Source: Bacteroidota bacterium (GTDB lineage: Bacteria > Bacteroidota > Bacteroidia > Cytophagales > Cyclobacteriaceae). Taken from it: a stretch of 64,000 bases of DNA. Numbering within the stretch: the stretch's first letter is position 1; the number at the start of each line of letters is the position of its first letter. Positions 1-9,071 of this stretch are shown piece by piece. The translations under genes were made by a program, and so were the position numbers. The stretch covers positions 310,001 through 374,000 of the forward strand of contig JAFDZA010000014.1 in NCBI GenBank assembly GCA_018267135.1, written 5' to 3'. The notes under the pieces are model-generated. The model saw only the letters and a program-made list of their open reading frames with translations, ran no database searches and was not told the DNA's origin.

Positions 1-1589
1 ATGTAAATGGGGTAGGAACAAACGGTGGTTCACAGTATGTGGCTACCGGGCAAGGATTTTGGGTGCATGCTAATGCAGCGGCCCCTGTGGTGAGTGTTTC
101 CGAAAATGTAAAGGTGGCCGGACAACAAACTACTTTTTTCAGGCAAGCCGAGCCTCTTAATCTGATTCGGGTAGCGCTTACCGATGCGAATGCTCTTCGC
201 GATGAAACTGTTATTTATTTTTCTGACTCGGCCACAGTAGGATTTGATAAAAGATACGATGCCCGAAAATTAAATAACCAATATGGCTATTTAAACTTAT
301 CGTCTCTTTCTCCGGTAAATGAACCGTTTGCTATTCATGCTATGCCTTTTAGCAATAATACATGTGCCACCACCGTGCCTTTAAAAATAACCAATGTTGT
401 ATCGGGCAATTATTCGTTAGGATTCAGTGAGTTTCAGTCGATGCCATCATCTTTGTCAATTAAACTGGTAGATAAGTACATACCTAATTCGCAGATTGAT
501 GTTCGCCAGAACCAGCTTTACTCTTTTTCGATAGACCAAACCAAACCGGCATCGATTGATTCTACCCGTTTTAGTTTAATATTTACTTATTCTGCCTTGC
601 CTCCATCCATCGTAGCTAATGGGGCTACGGTTTGCGATACCACATTGGCGAAAGTGACTATTAAAAATACTTCCCCGGAATTTCTATACAGCCTTAAATC
701 ATCCTCAAATATGACCATAGGCTTACCTATTCAGGGAAATGGCTCTAATATTGTATTTTCTGTACCTTCAAAAAATTTGACTTTAGGTAAAAACGCTTTT
801 ACTATTCAAGCCGCTAATAGTTTTTGTCAGGCTTTGTCTTTGTCAGACACTTCATCAGTTTATTGGGTTGCCCCGCCTACGGCACCCATCGCCACATCAT
901 CGGCTGTTTGTAGCAAAGGACAGGTTACTTTAACCGCATCAGGAGCTACCGGGAATGGTTATTATAATTGGTATGATTCACTTAATGCCCCTGTTCCTTA
1001 CCCGATTCAATCGGCTACGTTTGTTACCGATAGCTTATCAAAAGCTAAAACCTATTTTGTTTCAATTACAAGTAGCCTTGGATGCGAAGGTGCAAAAACA
1101 GCAGTAACGGCAAATGTAGTTAACCTTAATGCGGCTACTATTACGGTAACCGGGCTCACTACATTGCAATCTAACTTTGCAACTGGCAACCAATGGTATC
1201 TAAACGGATCGGCCATTAGCGGGGCAACAGGGCAAACCCTTACCTTAACACAATCGGGCACGTATGGGCTAATCGTTACCTCGCAGGGTTGTTCGGTTAC
1301 GGCTCCAAACAAAGATATGGTGGTTACAGCAGTAGAAAATCTATCTGATAAGATCAAAGCCTACCCGGTTCCGGTAAAAGGAACATTATATTTGGAGGTT
1401 CCCGATGCAGATCAGGCCTTCGGTGAAATGTATAATGCGGTGGGTTCGCGGATATCCGTTTTAGGATTTGTGGGAGATGGGCAAAAACAAGTTTCCAGTT
1501 ACGATTTTTCACACGAAAGTGCCGGGATTTATTTTGTAAGAATTAATCAGGGAAACACGACCACCATCATCCGCGTGATAAAAGATTAA
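1..1589 (+). CDS. T9SS-exported surface protein, 3' part only
   Basis: The reading frame is open to the left edge (in-frame codons from base 3), so the gene starts outside the window; the first start-like codon inside, a GTG at 39, is internal. The visible part begins with a GQGFWV segment typical of large Bacteroidota surface proteins, followed by Ser/Thr/Asn-rich Ig-like stretches; one pair of cysteines flanks a repeat around residues 280-370. The last ~80 residues (from about VENLSDKIKAYPVPV, with GIYFVRI near the end) look like a type A T9SS C-terminal sorting domain, so the protein should cross the outer membrane through the T9SS and stay on the surface. No enzyme domain is visible in this part. 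Ligand and role are unknown. Confidence 0.85.
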   Translation, partial: VNGVGTNGGSQYVATGQGFWVHANAAAPVVSVSENVKVAGQQTTFFRQAEPLNLIRVALTDANALRDETVIYFSDSATVGFDKRYDARKLNNQYGYLNLSSLSPVNEPFAIHAMPFSNNTCATTVPLKITNVVSGNYSLGFSEFQSMPSSLSIKLVDKYIPNSQIDVRQNQLYSFSIDQTKPASIDSTRFSLIFTYSALPPSIVANGATVCDTTLAKVTIKNTSPEFLYSLKSSSNMTIGLPIQGNGSNIVFSVPSKNLTLGKNAFTIQAANSFCQALSLSDTSSVYWVAPPTAPIATSSAVCSKGQVTLTASGATGNGYYNWYDSLNAPVPYPIQSATFVTDSLSKAKTYFVSITSSLGCEGAKTAVTANVVNLNAATITVTGLTTLQSNFATGNQWYLNGSAISGATGQTLTLTQSGTYGLIVTSQGCSVTAPNKDMVVTAVENLSDKIKAYPVPVKGTLYLEVPDADQAFGEMYNAVGSRISVLGFVGDGQKQVSSYDFSHESAGIYFVRINQGNTTTIIRVIKD

Positions 1590-1596
1590 ACCACCC

Positions 1597-1812
1597 ATGC
1601 AACGTTTTAGAATTTTAAAATACTTGATGTTATCTCTCCTTATAGGGGCAGCTATAAACCTTTCTGCCCAGCCGGGTGGCGGCCGTCCGTGCCCTAAACC
1701 GCCCTGCCCGCCACCGGTACCAATTACTGGCATTGAGTATTTATTAGGCTTGGGAGGATTGTATGGCATTAAGAAGTTGATTACAGATCAGAAGAAAAAA
1801 ACAAACCGGTGA
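1597..1812 (+). CDS. Small secreted protein with C-terminal sorting-like module
   Basis: 71 residues. A signal peptide (residues 1-25, ending LSAQ) is followed by a Gly/Pro/Cys-rich linker (PCPKPPCPPP) and then PITGIEYLLGLGGLYGIKKL with a basic tail. This tail resembles the short module PIxGxxxLLxxGxxYGxKKL found at the end of many small Bacteroidota proteins and named in some databases as a PID-CTERM sorting signal. Almost nothing is left between the two signals. It starts 7 bp after the T9SS cargo gene, and its stop overlaps the GTG start of the next gene by 4 bp, so it is very probably co-transcribed and translationally coupled with the capsule-type dehydratase. The family call is from memory of the pattern. 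Confidence 0.7.
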   Translation: MQRFRILKYLMLSLLIGAAINLSAQPGGGRPCPKPPCPPPVPITGIEYLLGLGGLYGIKKLITDQKKKTNR

Positions 1813-3713
1813 TTCGCCTTTTTATTCGTTTTGTTCGCAACCTCAAAATTCTTCCGAGGTGGGTAATTATTTTCATTGATGTAGCACTGATTTCCTTTTC
1901 TGTACTACTAGGATATTTATTGCGCTTTAATTTTTCAATGGATGAACTGGATAAAAACCAGTTCGGTTTTGGTATCGCTATTTATTCTTTTTGCGGGCTA
2001 ATCTCTATTTTACTCACCAACAGCCACCGGGGCATTATCAGATACACCGGCACACAAGATGGCGTTCGTATTTTTTATATGAACGCATTGAATTTATCCT
2101 TGGTGGGAACTACTAACTTAATTCTCAGTATGGGGCATAAACCCAACCTGATACCTTATTCGGTTATTTTAATCAGTTGGCTGTCTTCCTTTTTGCTTTT
2201 ATTTTATTACCGGCTGTTGGTGAAGCAAGTTTTTTCCTATTACCGGAACTCGATGATCAACCAGCTTCGTGTTATGATTTTTGGAGCCGGCCAGACGGGA
2301 ATCATTACACGCCATGTGCTGGAATCGACCCCGCGTATGAAGGTAGTCGGATTTCTGGAAGATGCATCCGATAAAATTGGAAAAGTAATTGACGGCATTA
2401 CCATATTTGATGCAAACGCCATTGACCTTGGTCGCTTATTGAGTGACTACACCGTAGATGAAGTAATCTTTACGGCTACCAATATTTCATTAGAAAGAAA
2501 AAATCAAATTGTGGATATATGTGTACGAAACCAGATTAAAGTGCGTACCGTTCCACCGGTAGAGAAATGGGTGAGGGGCGAGTTGAGCATAAACCAGATT
2601 AAAGATCTTAACATCGAAGAATTGCTTGGCCGCGAATCGATTAAACTAAAGAATGGAAACATTGAATCCGATCTGCGCGGTAAAAGAGTATTGATTACCG
2701 GGGCGGCAGGCTCCATTGGTTCGGAGCTTTTCCGGCAAGTTACATTGGCTAACCCCAGTTCAATTATTTTAATTGATCAAGCCGAATCGGCTTTATATGA
2801 ATTAGAACTGGAATCCCGATCGATGGATATAAGTTCTCGTCTATTCTGGTATCTGGCTGATATTAATGATGCCGACAGGATGCGTACAATTTTTGAAGAA
2901 CACCGGCCTTCTTATGTTTTCCATGCAGCGGCCTATAAGCATGTTCCCATGATGGAGAGCAACCCATCCGAGGCCATTAAATGTAATGTGTTAGGCACGA
3001 AGACCGTGGCCGACTTAGCCGTAGAATGGGGGGTAACCAAATTTGTTATGGTATCTACCGACAAGGCTGTAAACCCAACTAATGTTATGGGATGTGCCAA
3101 ACGCATTGCTGAAATTTATGTGCAGTCGTATAATGATTATCTTGAAACACAAGGCAAACAACGAACAGCATTTGTAACCACCCGATTTGGCAATGTGTTA
3201 GGCTCAAATGGATCGGTTATTCCTTTATTTAAAAAACAAATACAGGAAGGAGGTCCGGTTACGGTAACCCATCCGGAAATAACAAGATACTTTATGACGA
3301 TCCCCGAGGCTTGCCAATTAGTTTTGGAAGCCGGTACGATGGGGAAGGGTGGAGAGATTTTTATTTTTGATATGGGAAGTTCTGTGAAAATCCTTGATTT
3401 AGCAGAAAAGATGATCTGGCTTTCCGGCCTCGAACCAAGAAAGGATATTGATATTGTTTTTACCGGACTTCGCGAAGGAGAAAAACTTTACGAAGAGTTA
3501 CTAAACAATCAGGAGAATACAATTTCTACGCATCATGAAAAAATTATGATAGCCAGAGTAAAGAAGTATCCCTACGAAGAAATCAATCGGTACGTAGAAC
3601 TTTTCAATGATTTATTGAATGATAAAAATGAGTTGAAAAGTGTAGCCCTGATGAAAGAATTGGTACCCGAGTATAAAAGCAATTATTCGAGATACGAAAT
3701 ACTCGACAAATAA
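1809..3713 (+). CDS. Membrane nucleoside-diphosphate-sugar 4,6-dehydratase (CapD/WbpM family)
   Basis: 634 residues, GTG start overlapping the preceding stop (GTGA). Four predicted membrane segments lie in residues ~15-140, then a first Rossmann domain (GAGQTG near residue 158) and a second, catalytic SDR domain (GAAGSIGSEL near residue 297; STDKAVNPTNVMG near 415). This order is that of membrane-bound CapD/WbpM/FlaA1-like enzymes, which dehydrate UDP-GlcNAc or a related sugar nucleotide as the first step to deoxy-amino sugars in capsule, O-antigen or exopolysaccharide. Length fits the long form. No glycosyltransferases follow, so it is not inside a visible polysaccharide cluster. Exact sugar substrate cannot be read from the sequence. 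Confidence 0.9.
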   Translation: MIRLFIRFVRNLKILPRWVIIFIDVALISFSVLLGYLLRFNFSMDELDKNQFGFGIAIYSFCGLISILLTNSHRGIIRYTGTQDGVRIFYMNALNLSLVGTTNLILSMGHKPNLIPYSVILISWLSSFLLLFYYRLLVKQVFSYYRNSMINQLRVMIFGAGQTGIITRHVLESTPRMKVVGFLEDASDKIGKVIDGITIFDANAIDLGRLLSDYTVDEVIFTATNISLERKNQIVDICVRNQIKVRTVPPVEKWVRGELSINQIKDLNIEELLGRESIKLKNGNIESDLRGKRVLITGAAGSIGSELFRQVTLANPSSIILIDQAESALYELELESRSMDISSRLFWYLADINDADRMRTIFEEHRPSYVFHAAAYKHVPMMESNPSEAIKCNVLGTKTVADLAVEWGVTKFVMVSTDKAVNPTNVMGCAKRIAEIYVQSYNDYLETQGKQRTAFVTTRFGNVLGSNGSVIPLFKKQIQEGGPVTVTHPEITRYFMTIPEACQLVLEAGTMGKGGEIFIFDMGSSVKILDLAEKMIWLSGLEPRKDIDIVFTGLREGEKLYEELLNNQENTISTHHEKIMIARVKKYPYEEINRYVELFNDLLNDKNELKSVALMKELVPEYKSNYSRYEILDK

Positions 3714-3721
3714 CGTAGCGG

Positions 3722-4639
3722 CTATCTTCGTTTTAGTGCCCCACTCTTTTTATAACGGTAGGTAGAAGAACGCTTTTTCTGGAACAGCAATCCATTGCCC
3801 CTTCTGTTAACTCCCTCGCGAATAGGAAGGTAATACTCCACTTTTACGTTCAATAAAAAATAACTATCGGGGTTGTTAGGGTTACCGCGTTTAGACCCTG
3901 CATTATAGTTATTTTGCTCACCGGGTTGAACGGGTGTTAATGTATTATAAGCCGGATTGTTCGGATTAATGAAATAGTTTCTGATGGGGTCGGTAGTAGG
4001 GGCAATGTACCTTGAGCTTACGTCATCCAGATAATCGGTAAATGTTTTACGGTATCCGCCCTCAATTACAATGTTGGTATTAGGACCCATTTTAACACGC
4101 ATACCCAACCCAAATGGAATAACCGGCACTACACGACTATAACTTACCCCTTCGGTATGGAGTGGTTCCAGGCTATAGGTTTTTCCTTTTAATTCTGCCT
4201 GCGGGTTGAAATATAAAAGACCAATACCGGCAAACCCGTATAAATTAATTTGTTGTCTGCGATAGTACCGATTGCCATTGGCAAACAAATTAATAGCCCC
4301 CACCGTACTAATCTCAAAGCCATTGGTATGAAACGATAATCCTCTTGCCTTGCGAGCTTGGTCGCTGGCTTGAGCATCTGATCCAGATAGCCTAAACCAG
4401 TTAAGCTCTGCCCGAACATTGATACGCGGAGTTACAAAAGCCTGTAACCCTACGTTAAGATTGGGCTGTAAATTAATGATTGAACCCGGATTAGAAAGTT
4501 CCCCATAGTAGGTGGCCGAGCCGGTGCCGGCAGTAACCATAAGTGTACGCTCTCTACGTACAGCATAAAAACTTTGTGCACTTGCCCAATCGGTAAGCAT
4601 CCAAATAGAAAACAGTAAAAGGAGTTTCTGTTTTTTCAT
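3722..4639 (-). CDS. DUF6089-like outer-membrane beta-barrel protein
   Basis: 305 residues. It begins with a signal peptide (to about residue 21, WASAQ) and continues with ERTLMVTAGTGSATYYGELS, the GxGxxxYxGxL pattern typical of Bacteroidota DUF6089/outer-membrane barrel proteins. Alternating hydrophobic strands, an Asn/Pro-rich insert (around PNNPAYN) and a Lys/Arg-rich tail follow. It lies 39 bp after sucC on the same strand, so it is probably transcribed with it, and is convergent with the dehydratase gene, leaving only 8 bp between. No enzymatic motif is visible. The function is unknown. Confidence 0.75.
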   Translation of the reverse strand: MKKQKLLLLFSIWMLTDWASAQSFYAVRRERTLMVTAGTGSATYYGELSNPGSIINLQPNLNVGLQAFVTPRINVRAELNWFRLSGSDAQASDQARKARGLSFHTNGFEISTVGAINLFANGNRYYRRQQINLYGFAGIGLLYFNPQAELKGKTYSLEPLHTEGVSYSRVVPVIPFGLGMRVKMGPNTNIVIEGGYRKTFTDYLDDVSSRYIAPTTDPIRNYFINPNNPAYNTLTPVQPGEQNNYNAGSKRGNPNNPDSYFLLNVKVEYYLPIREGVNRRGNGLLFQKKRSSTYRYKKSGALKRR

Positions 4640-4678
4640 TATTGCAATTTATGCAATTTGTTGTGATTAGGAAACCGG

Positions 4679-5890
4679 TCAGGCCAGGACTTCTTTTATG
4701 CGTTGGGCTGCTTCTTTAAGCAAGATGGCAGAGTACACTTTCAACCCTGATTCTTTGATAATCTTTGCGCCTTCTTCGGCATTGGTTCCTTGCAATCTTA
4801 CAATGATTGGCACGGGAATATTCCCTACCTTTTTATAGGCTTCCACCACTCCGTTGGCTACCCGGTCGCACCGAACGATTCCACCAAAAATATTGATTAA
4901 AATAGCTTTTACGTTGGGATCTTTAAGAATGATTCTAAAACCAGCTTCTACGGTTTCGGCATTGGCGCCACCGCCCACATCCAGAAAGTTAGCCGGATCT
5001 CCTCCAGATAATTTAATAATATCCATGGTGGCCATGGCGAGCCCGGCACCATTTACCATGCAACCTACGTTGCCATCTAATTTTACATAATTTAAACCTG
5101 ATTTTCCGGCTTCAACCTCCAGCGGATCTTCTTCTGTAATGTCGCGGAGTTCCTCTAAATCCGGATGACGGAATAGGGAGTTGTCGTCCAGATTTACTTT
5201 TCCATCCACGGCAAGAATGCGGTTGTCGGATGTTTTTAAAACCGGATTGATTTCGAACATGGAGGCATCCAATCCCATATAGGCTGTATACAGAGAGCTG
5301 ACAAACTTCAGCATTTCTTTATACGCATTGCCTTCGAGACCTAAAGCAAAAGCAATTTTTCTGGCTTGAAAGGGCTGTAACCCAATAGATGGATCAACCC
5401 ATTCTTTTACGATCTTCTCCGGATGGGTGGCCGCTACTTCTTCAATGTTCATACCTCCTTCTGTACTGGCCATGATAACCGGTATGCCTTTGGCGCGGTC
5501 GAGCAAAATGCTCATATAATATTCTTTAGGTTCAGTTTCTCCGGGGTAATACACATCTTCGGCTACCAATACTTTATTTACCTTTTTACCATGAGCCCCG
5601 GTTTGTATTGTAACCAATGTTCCCCCAAGAATAGCTTTCGATTTTTCAAAGACTTCATCAAAATTTTTGGCTAACACCACACCACGCGATCCGGTTTCTT
5701 TAACGGTGCCCTTTCCTCGCCCTCCGGCATGAATTTGTGATTTTACCACAAACCATTTTGAACCTGTTTCGGCTTGTAGATTTTTAGCGGCAGCCACGGC
5801 TTTATCGGGCGTATCGGCAACGATGCCACGTTGTACGGTTACTTTGAATTTTTTCAGAAGTTCTTTAGCCTGATATTCGTGAATATTCAT
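4679..5890 (-). CDS. sucC: Succinyl-CoA synthetase, ADP-forming, beta subunit
   Basis: 403 residues, slightly longer than the ~388 of the E. coli enzyme. It begins [12 protein letters not shown], the usual SucC start, and has the ATP-grasp fold ([14 protein letters not shown] near residue 48; EINPV near 210) and the C-terminal CoA-ligase domain with GGIVRCD. With the alpha subunit it interconverts succinyl-CoA and succinate in the TCA cycle with nucleotide phosphorylation. No sucD (alpha subunit) lies in this window, so the two subunits are not encoded side by side here. Upstream it is divergent from the lolD-like gene. Confidence 0.97.
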   Translation of the reverse strand: MNIHEYQAKELLKKFKVTVQRGIVADTPDKAVAAAKNLQAETGSKWFVVKSQIHAGGRGKGTVKETGSRGVVLAKNFDEVFEKSKAILGGTLVTIQTGAHGKKVNKVLVAEDVYYPGETEPKEYYMSILLDRAKGIPVIMASTEGGMNIEEVAATHPEKIVKEWVDPSIGLQPFQARKIAFALGLEGNAYKEMLKFVSSLYTAYMGLDASMFEINPVLKTSDNRILAVDGKVNLDDNSLFRHPDLEELRDITEEDPLEVEAGKSGLNYVKLDGNVGCMVNGAGLAMATMDIIKLSGGDPANFLDVGGGANAETVEAGFRIILKDPNVKAILINIFGGIVRCDRVANGVVEAYKKVGNIPVPIIVRLQGTNAEEGAKIIKESGLKVYSAILLKEAAQRIKEVLA

Positions 5891-5941
5891 GAGTCTTGAA
5901 TTTTGGTAGCAAGCTACTTTTTTTAAACCTTTATTTCAAAT

Positions 5942-5949
5942 TAGCTTTG
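5942..5949 (+). promoter_or_regulatory. Candidate -7 element for the lolD-like gene
   Basis: The octamer TAGCTTTG matches the Bacteroidota -7 consensus TAnnTTTG exactly and lies 19 bp before the ATG at 5969, implying a very short leader. No good TTG -33 element is seen at 17-23 bp upstream, so this remains a weak prediction. Confidence 0.35.
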
Positions 5950-5968
5950 CTATCCAATTTTTGTATCT

Positions 5969-6622
5969 ATGCTTAAAGCCATTGAACTAACCAAATCGTA
6001 TGGATCTTTACCTGTATTGAAGGGAGTAAACCTGGAGGTAGCGAGGGGCAGCATAGTGGCCATTATGGGTGCTTCGGGTGCAGGCAAAAGCACGTTGTTG
6101 CATATTTTAGGTTCGCTCGATGTGCCGGATGGTGGAAAGGTAGAAGTAAACGGAACAGATGTATTTAACCAATCGGCTCAGTCGTTGGCCGAGTTCAGAA
6201 ATAAAAATATGGGTTTTGTGTTCCAGTTTCATAACCTGTTGCCCGAATTTACTGCCTTAGAAAATGTGATGATTCCCGGAATGATCGGGAAGATGGAACG
6301 TAAGCAGGTGAGGGAGAGGGGGGAAGAATTGCTTGGATTACTGAACCTGAAGCATCGGATACATCATAAACCCTCTGCGCTTTCTGGAGGGGAGCAGCAG
6401 CGCGTTGCTGTGGCCCGGGCATTGATTAATTCGCCTTTATTGGTTTTTGCTGATGAGCCCAGCGGAAATCTCGACTCAAAAAATGCAGAAGAATTGCATG
6501 CTCTTTTTTTCCAACTTCGAAAAGACTTCGGCCAAACCTTTATTATCGTTACCCACAACTCCGAATTTGCTTCCATGGCCGACCGGAAGCTTGAGATTAA
6601 AGACGGAGTAATGGTTTATTAG
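5969..6622 (+). CDS. ABC transporter ATP-binding protein, LolD/MacB type
   Basis: 217 residues. Walker A GASGAGKST near residue 36, Q-loop region FVFQFHNLLPEF near 80, signature LSGGEQQRVAVARAL near 139, Walker B LLVFADEPSGNLD near 157 and H-loop THNSE near 195. The combination of FQFHNLLPEFTALENV and short length is typical of LolD, the ATPase of the LolCDE lipoprotein-release complex, or related MacB-type ATPases. No membrane partner is adjacent, so the partner must be encoded elsewhere. A general LolD-like call is safe; the exact complex is inferred. Confidence 0.85.
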   Translation: MLKAIELTKSYGSLPVLKGVNLEVARGSIVAIMGASGAGKSTLLHILGSLDVPDGGKVEVNGTDVFNQSAQSLAEFRNKNMGFVFQFHNLLPEFTALENVMIPGMIGKMERKQVRERGEELLGLLNLKHRIHHKPSALSGGEQQRVAVARALINSPLLVFADEPSGNLDSKNAEELHALFFQLRKDFGQTFIIVTHNSEFASMADRKLEIKDGVMVY

Positions 6623-6777
6623 AATAAAAGGCGATGCTTGTTATGACGGGCATATTTCGACTGCGACTTTTTGCCGTGGCTCGTAATATTGTTGGTATTG
6701 CCGTAGGAAGTGCACTGAAATTCAGTAGTGCAAGAAGCCAGCAGACAAATAGCGAGGAGAATGAGTAAGTAGCGCAT
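6619..6777 (-). CDS. Small putative lipoprotein
   Basis: 52 residues from the ATG at 6777. The N-terminus MRYLLILLAICLLASC is a textbook lipoprotein signal with lipobox LASC, giving a mature peptide of only 37 residues that is polar and basic (YGNTNNITSHGKK, then KYARHNKH). The stop overlaps the last 4 bp of the lolD-like gene, with which it is convergent. A longer in-frame start at 6828 would add a non-signal N-terminus and is less likely. Small lipoproteins of this size are common in Bacteroidota. No function can be given. Confidence 0.5.
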   Translation of the reverse strand: MRYLLILLAICLLASCTTEFQCTSYGNTNNITSHGKKSQSKYARHNKHRLLF

Positions 6778-6976
6778 AACGTTTGTGTTTTTGTTGACAC
6801 AAATGTAGGGCGGCACCCAAGCCTGCATTTGGCGTACTCACACTCAATAAAAGATGTGTAAGCGACAACACCAAAACGAATTAAAATACTGTTTTTACTT
6901 GTTTTTTGACGGTGATCCCTAAAAACCTTACTTCAATCGCACCTGATTTTGCTGGCTAAAGAAATACTTTAAGCAA

Positions 6977-8296
6977 CTAATGCGATAAAACCACATCGTC
7001 TATTTCACTGATGGCTCCCACTCCATTGGGGGTGATGGACTGCAGCCGCACTTTTTTAGGCTCATTAATGAGTACAGGGTCATATTTTGCGGCTACTCGA
7101 ACATAATTTTCGGTAAATCCATGCATTTGCCCCTCTTCAATATCATTTTCGAATAGCACTGTAAATTCTTTGCCTAGGTTGGCTTCATAAAAAGCTCTTC
7201 TTTTTTTATCGGATAGTGAGTGCAGCATGGTGGAGCGCTCGTGCCGTGTTTTGGCCGGTACTGAATCGGGCATGGTAGAGGCAAGGGTGTTTTCCCGTTC
7301 GGAATAAGTGAATACATGCAGATAGGAGATATCCAACTCGTTTAGAAACCGGTACGTTTCCAAAAAGTCTTCTTGTGTTTCTCCGGGAAATCCCACAATT
7401 ACATCCACCCCTATGCAGGCCAAGGGCATAATAGATTTAATTTTGGTTACGCGGGCGGCATACAACTCGCGCTGGTAGCGCCTGCGCATCATTTTTAATA
7501 TTTTGTTCGATCCCGATTGCAACGGGATGTGGAAGTGAGGCGCAAACCGCCTGGCCTTAGCTACAAACTCAATGATTTCATCGTGCAGCAGATTGGGTTC
7601 AATAGAGGAAATACGAAACCGTTCGATTCCTTCCACTTCATCCAATGCTTTGACCAAATCCAGAAACCGTTCCTTGCGTTCGCCTTCCTGCAAACCGAAG
7701 TCGCCTGTATTGACACCGGTCAGTACAATTTCTTTTACCTCTGTCCGGGCTATCTCGTTGGCTGTCTTTAGTATGTTTTCTATACTATCACTTCGACTGT
7801 TGCCGCGTGCCAGTGGGATGGTGCAGAAGCTACAAGAGTAATCGCATCCGTCTTGTACTTTTAAAAATGTTCGTGTGCGGTCGAATAAAGAATAAGATGT
7901 ATTGAATTTCTTTACTTCTGTAATTTCGGTATTAAATACCTGTGGTTGTTCCGGCCTTTTGAAGCCATCGAGTAATTCGATCAGCCTGAATTTTTCGGAG
8001 GCCCCGAGTACGGCATCTACGCCAGGTATTTCAGCTATTTCTTTGGGTTTTAGCTGGGCATAACAGCCAATGATAGCCACGTAGGCATTGGGCGATATAG
8101 CCCTGGCTTCGCGCACCACCTTTTTGCACTTCTTATCCGCATTTTCGGTAACGGAACAGGTATTAATAATGAAAATATCGGGTGTATCGGTAAAATCTAC
8201 TTTGCGATAGCCGCTATCTTCAAATTTGCGTGCAATGGTAGATGTTTCTGAGAAATTTAACTTGCACCCCAGCGTGTAAAAAGCAACTTTTTTCAT
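6977..8296 (-). CDS. mtaB: tRNA t6A37 methylthiotransferase MtaB
   Basis: 439 residues from MKKVAFYTLGCKLN (an upstream ATG at 8308 would add MRPS but the family normally begins here). The N-terminal MTTase domain has its three cysteines (GCKLN, TCSVT, GCYAQ), the radical SAM domain carries CDYSCSFC near residue 150, and a TRAM domain ends the protein. MtaB-type enzymes convert t6A to ms2t6A at position 37 of ANN-decoding tRNAs, using two 4Fe-4S clusters. GCKLNFSET separates it from MiaB (GCQMN) and RimO. It stands alone; the next gene upstream is divergent. Confidence 0.92.
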   Translation of the reverse strand: MKKVAFYTLGCKLNFSETSTIARKFEDSGYRKVDFTDTPDIFIINTCSVTENADKKCKKVVREARAISPNAYVAIIGCYAQLKPKEIAEIPGVDAVLGASEKFRLIELLDGFKRPEQPQVFNTEITEVKKFNTSYSLFDRTRTFLKVQDGCDYSCSFCTIPLARGNSRSDSIENILKTANEIARTEVKEIVLTGVNTGDFGLQEGERKERFLDLVKALDEVEGIERFRISSIEPNLLHDEIIEFVAKARRFAPHFHIPLQSGSNKILKMMRRRYQRELYAARVTKIKSIMPLACIGVDVIVGFPGETQEDFLETYRFLNELDISYLHVFTYSERENTLASTMPDSVPAKTRHERSTMLHSLSDKKRRAFYEANLGKEFTVLFENDIEEGQMHGFTENYVRVAAKYDPVLINEPKKVRLQSITPNGVGAISEIDDVVLSH

Positions 8297-8387
8297 ACTA
8301 GGCCGCAAAGGTAAACATTTGCTAATGTGTATTTTACTTATTTTGAACCTTGTGGTATAGATTTCTGTTTACAGCTAAATTAAAAAT

Positions 8388-9068
8388 ATGAAAGCACGGA
8401 TTAAGATAGAAGTTGTTTCGGATGTTGTTTGCCCTTGGTGTTATATTGGCAAACGCAGACTTGAAAAAGCAATGGATGTATTAAAAAATGAAATGGATTT
8501 TGATGTTGAATTTCATCCGTTTGAACTCAATCCATCGATGCCTGCAGAAGGGAGGAATCAAAAAGAATACTTATCTGAAAAATTTGGCGGAGACGACCGC
8601 TATCATCAGATTACAGCCCACACTACCCGCACGGCTGCAGCCGAAGGACTCCATTTTGATTTCGAAAAACAAATTGTTTCGCCTAATACATTTCAATCGC
8701 ACCGGCTGATTGCCTTTGCTAAGCAATATGGCAAACAACATACGATGAATGAGGCCCTGATGCAGGCATATTTTGAAAAAGGAATTGATCTGACGAAAAA
8801 CGAAAATTTGGTAGAGGCGGCCGTGAGTGTGGGGCTTGATCGCGATGAGGTTATAAAATTTCTTTCCGGAGATGACTTATCGGCCGAAGTAAAAAATCAA
8901 GAGCAAATGAATTACCAGCGGGGCATATCGGGGGTTCCATTTTTTATCATCAACGGTAAATACGGGATGTCAGGAGCTCAACCGGCTGATGTTTTTGTGA
9001 ATGCGCTTCGCGAAATAGGAGGTGAGGCAACCAGTGGAGAATCCTGCGAAATAGGGGCGAAGTGCTGA
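8388..9068 (+). CDS. DsbA-family FrnE-like thiol oxidoreductase
   Basis: 226 residues, no signal peptide, hence cytoplasmic. CPWC at residues ~16-19 within VVSDVVCPWCYIGKRRLE, a helical insertion, and the cis-proline strand GVPFFIING near residue 182 mark the DsbA/FrnE branch of the thioredoxin fold. Family members are protein disulfide isomerases or polyketide-related oxidoreductases, some linked to oxidative stress. A Cys near the C-terminus (ESCEIGAKC) is extra. The gene is monocistronic between divergent mtaB and convergent pcm. Confidence 0.88.
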   Translation: MKARIKIEVVSDVVCPWCYIGKRRLEKAMDVLKNEMDFDVEFHPFELNPSMPAEGRNQKEYLSEKFGGDDRYHQITAHTTRTAAAEGLHFDFEKQIVSPNTFQSHRLIAFAKQYGKQHTMNEALMQAYFEKGIDLTKNENLVEAAVSVGLDRDEVIKFLSGDDLSAEVKNQEQMNYQRGISGVPFFIINGKYGMSGAQPADVFVNALREIGGEATSGESCEIGAKC

Positions 9069-9071
9069 TTG

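Noticed and set aside
1052..1357. 101-codon minus-strand ORF in the T9SS cargo gene
   Set aside because: Antisense shadow of an evident coding frame, no domain pattern.
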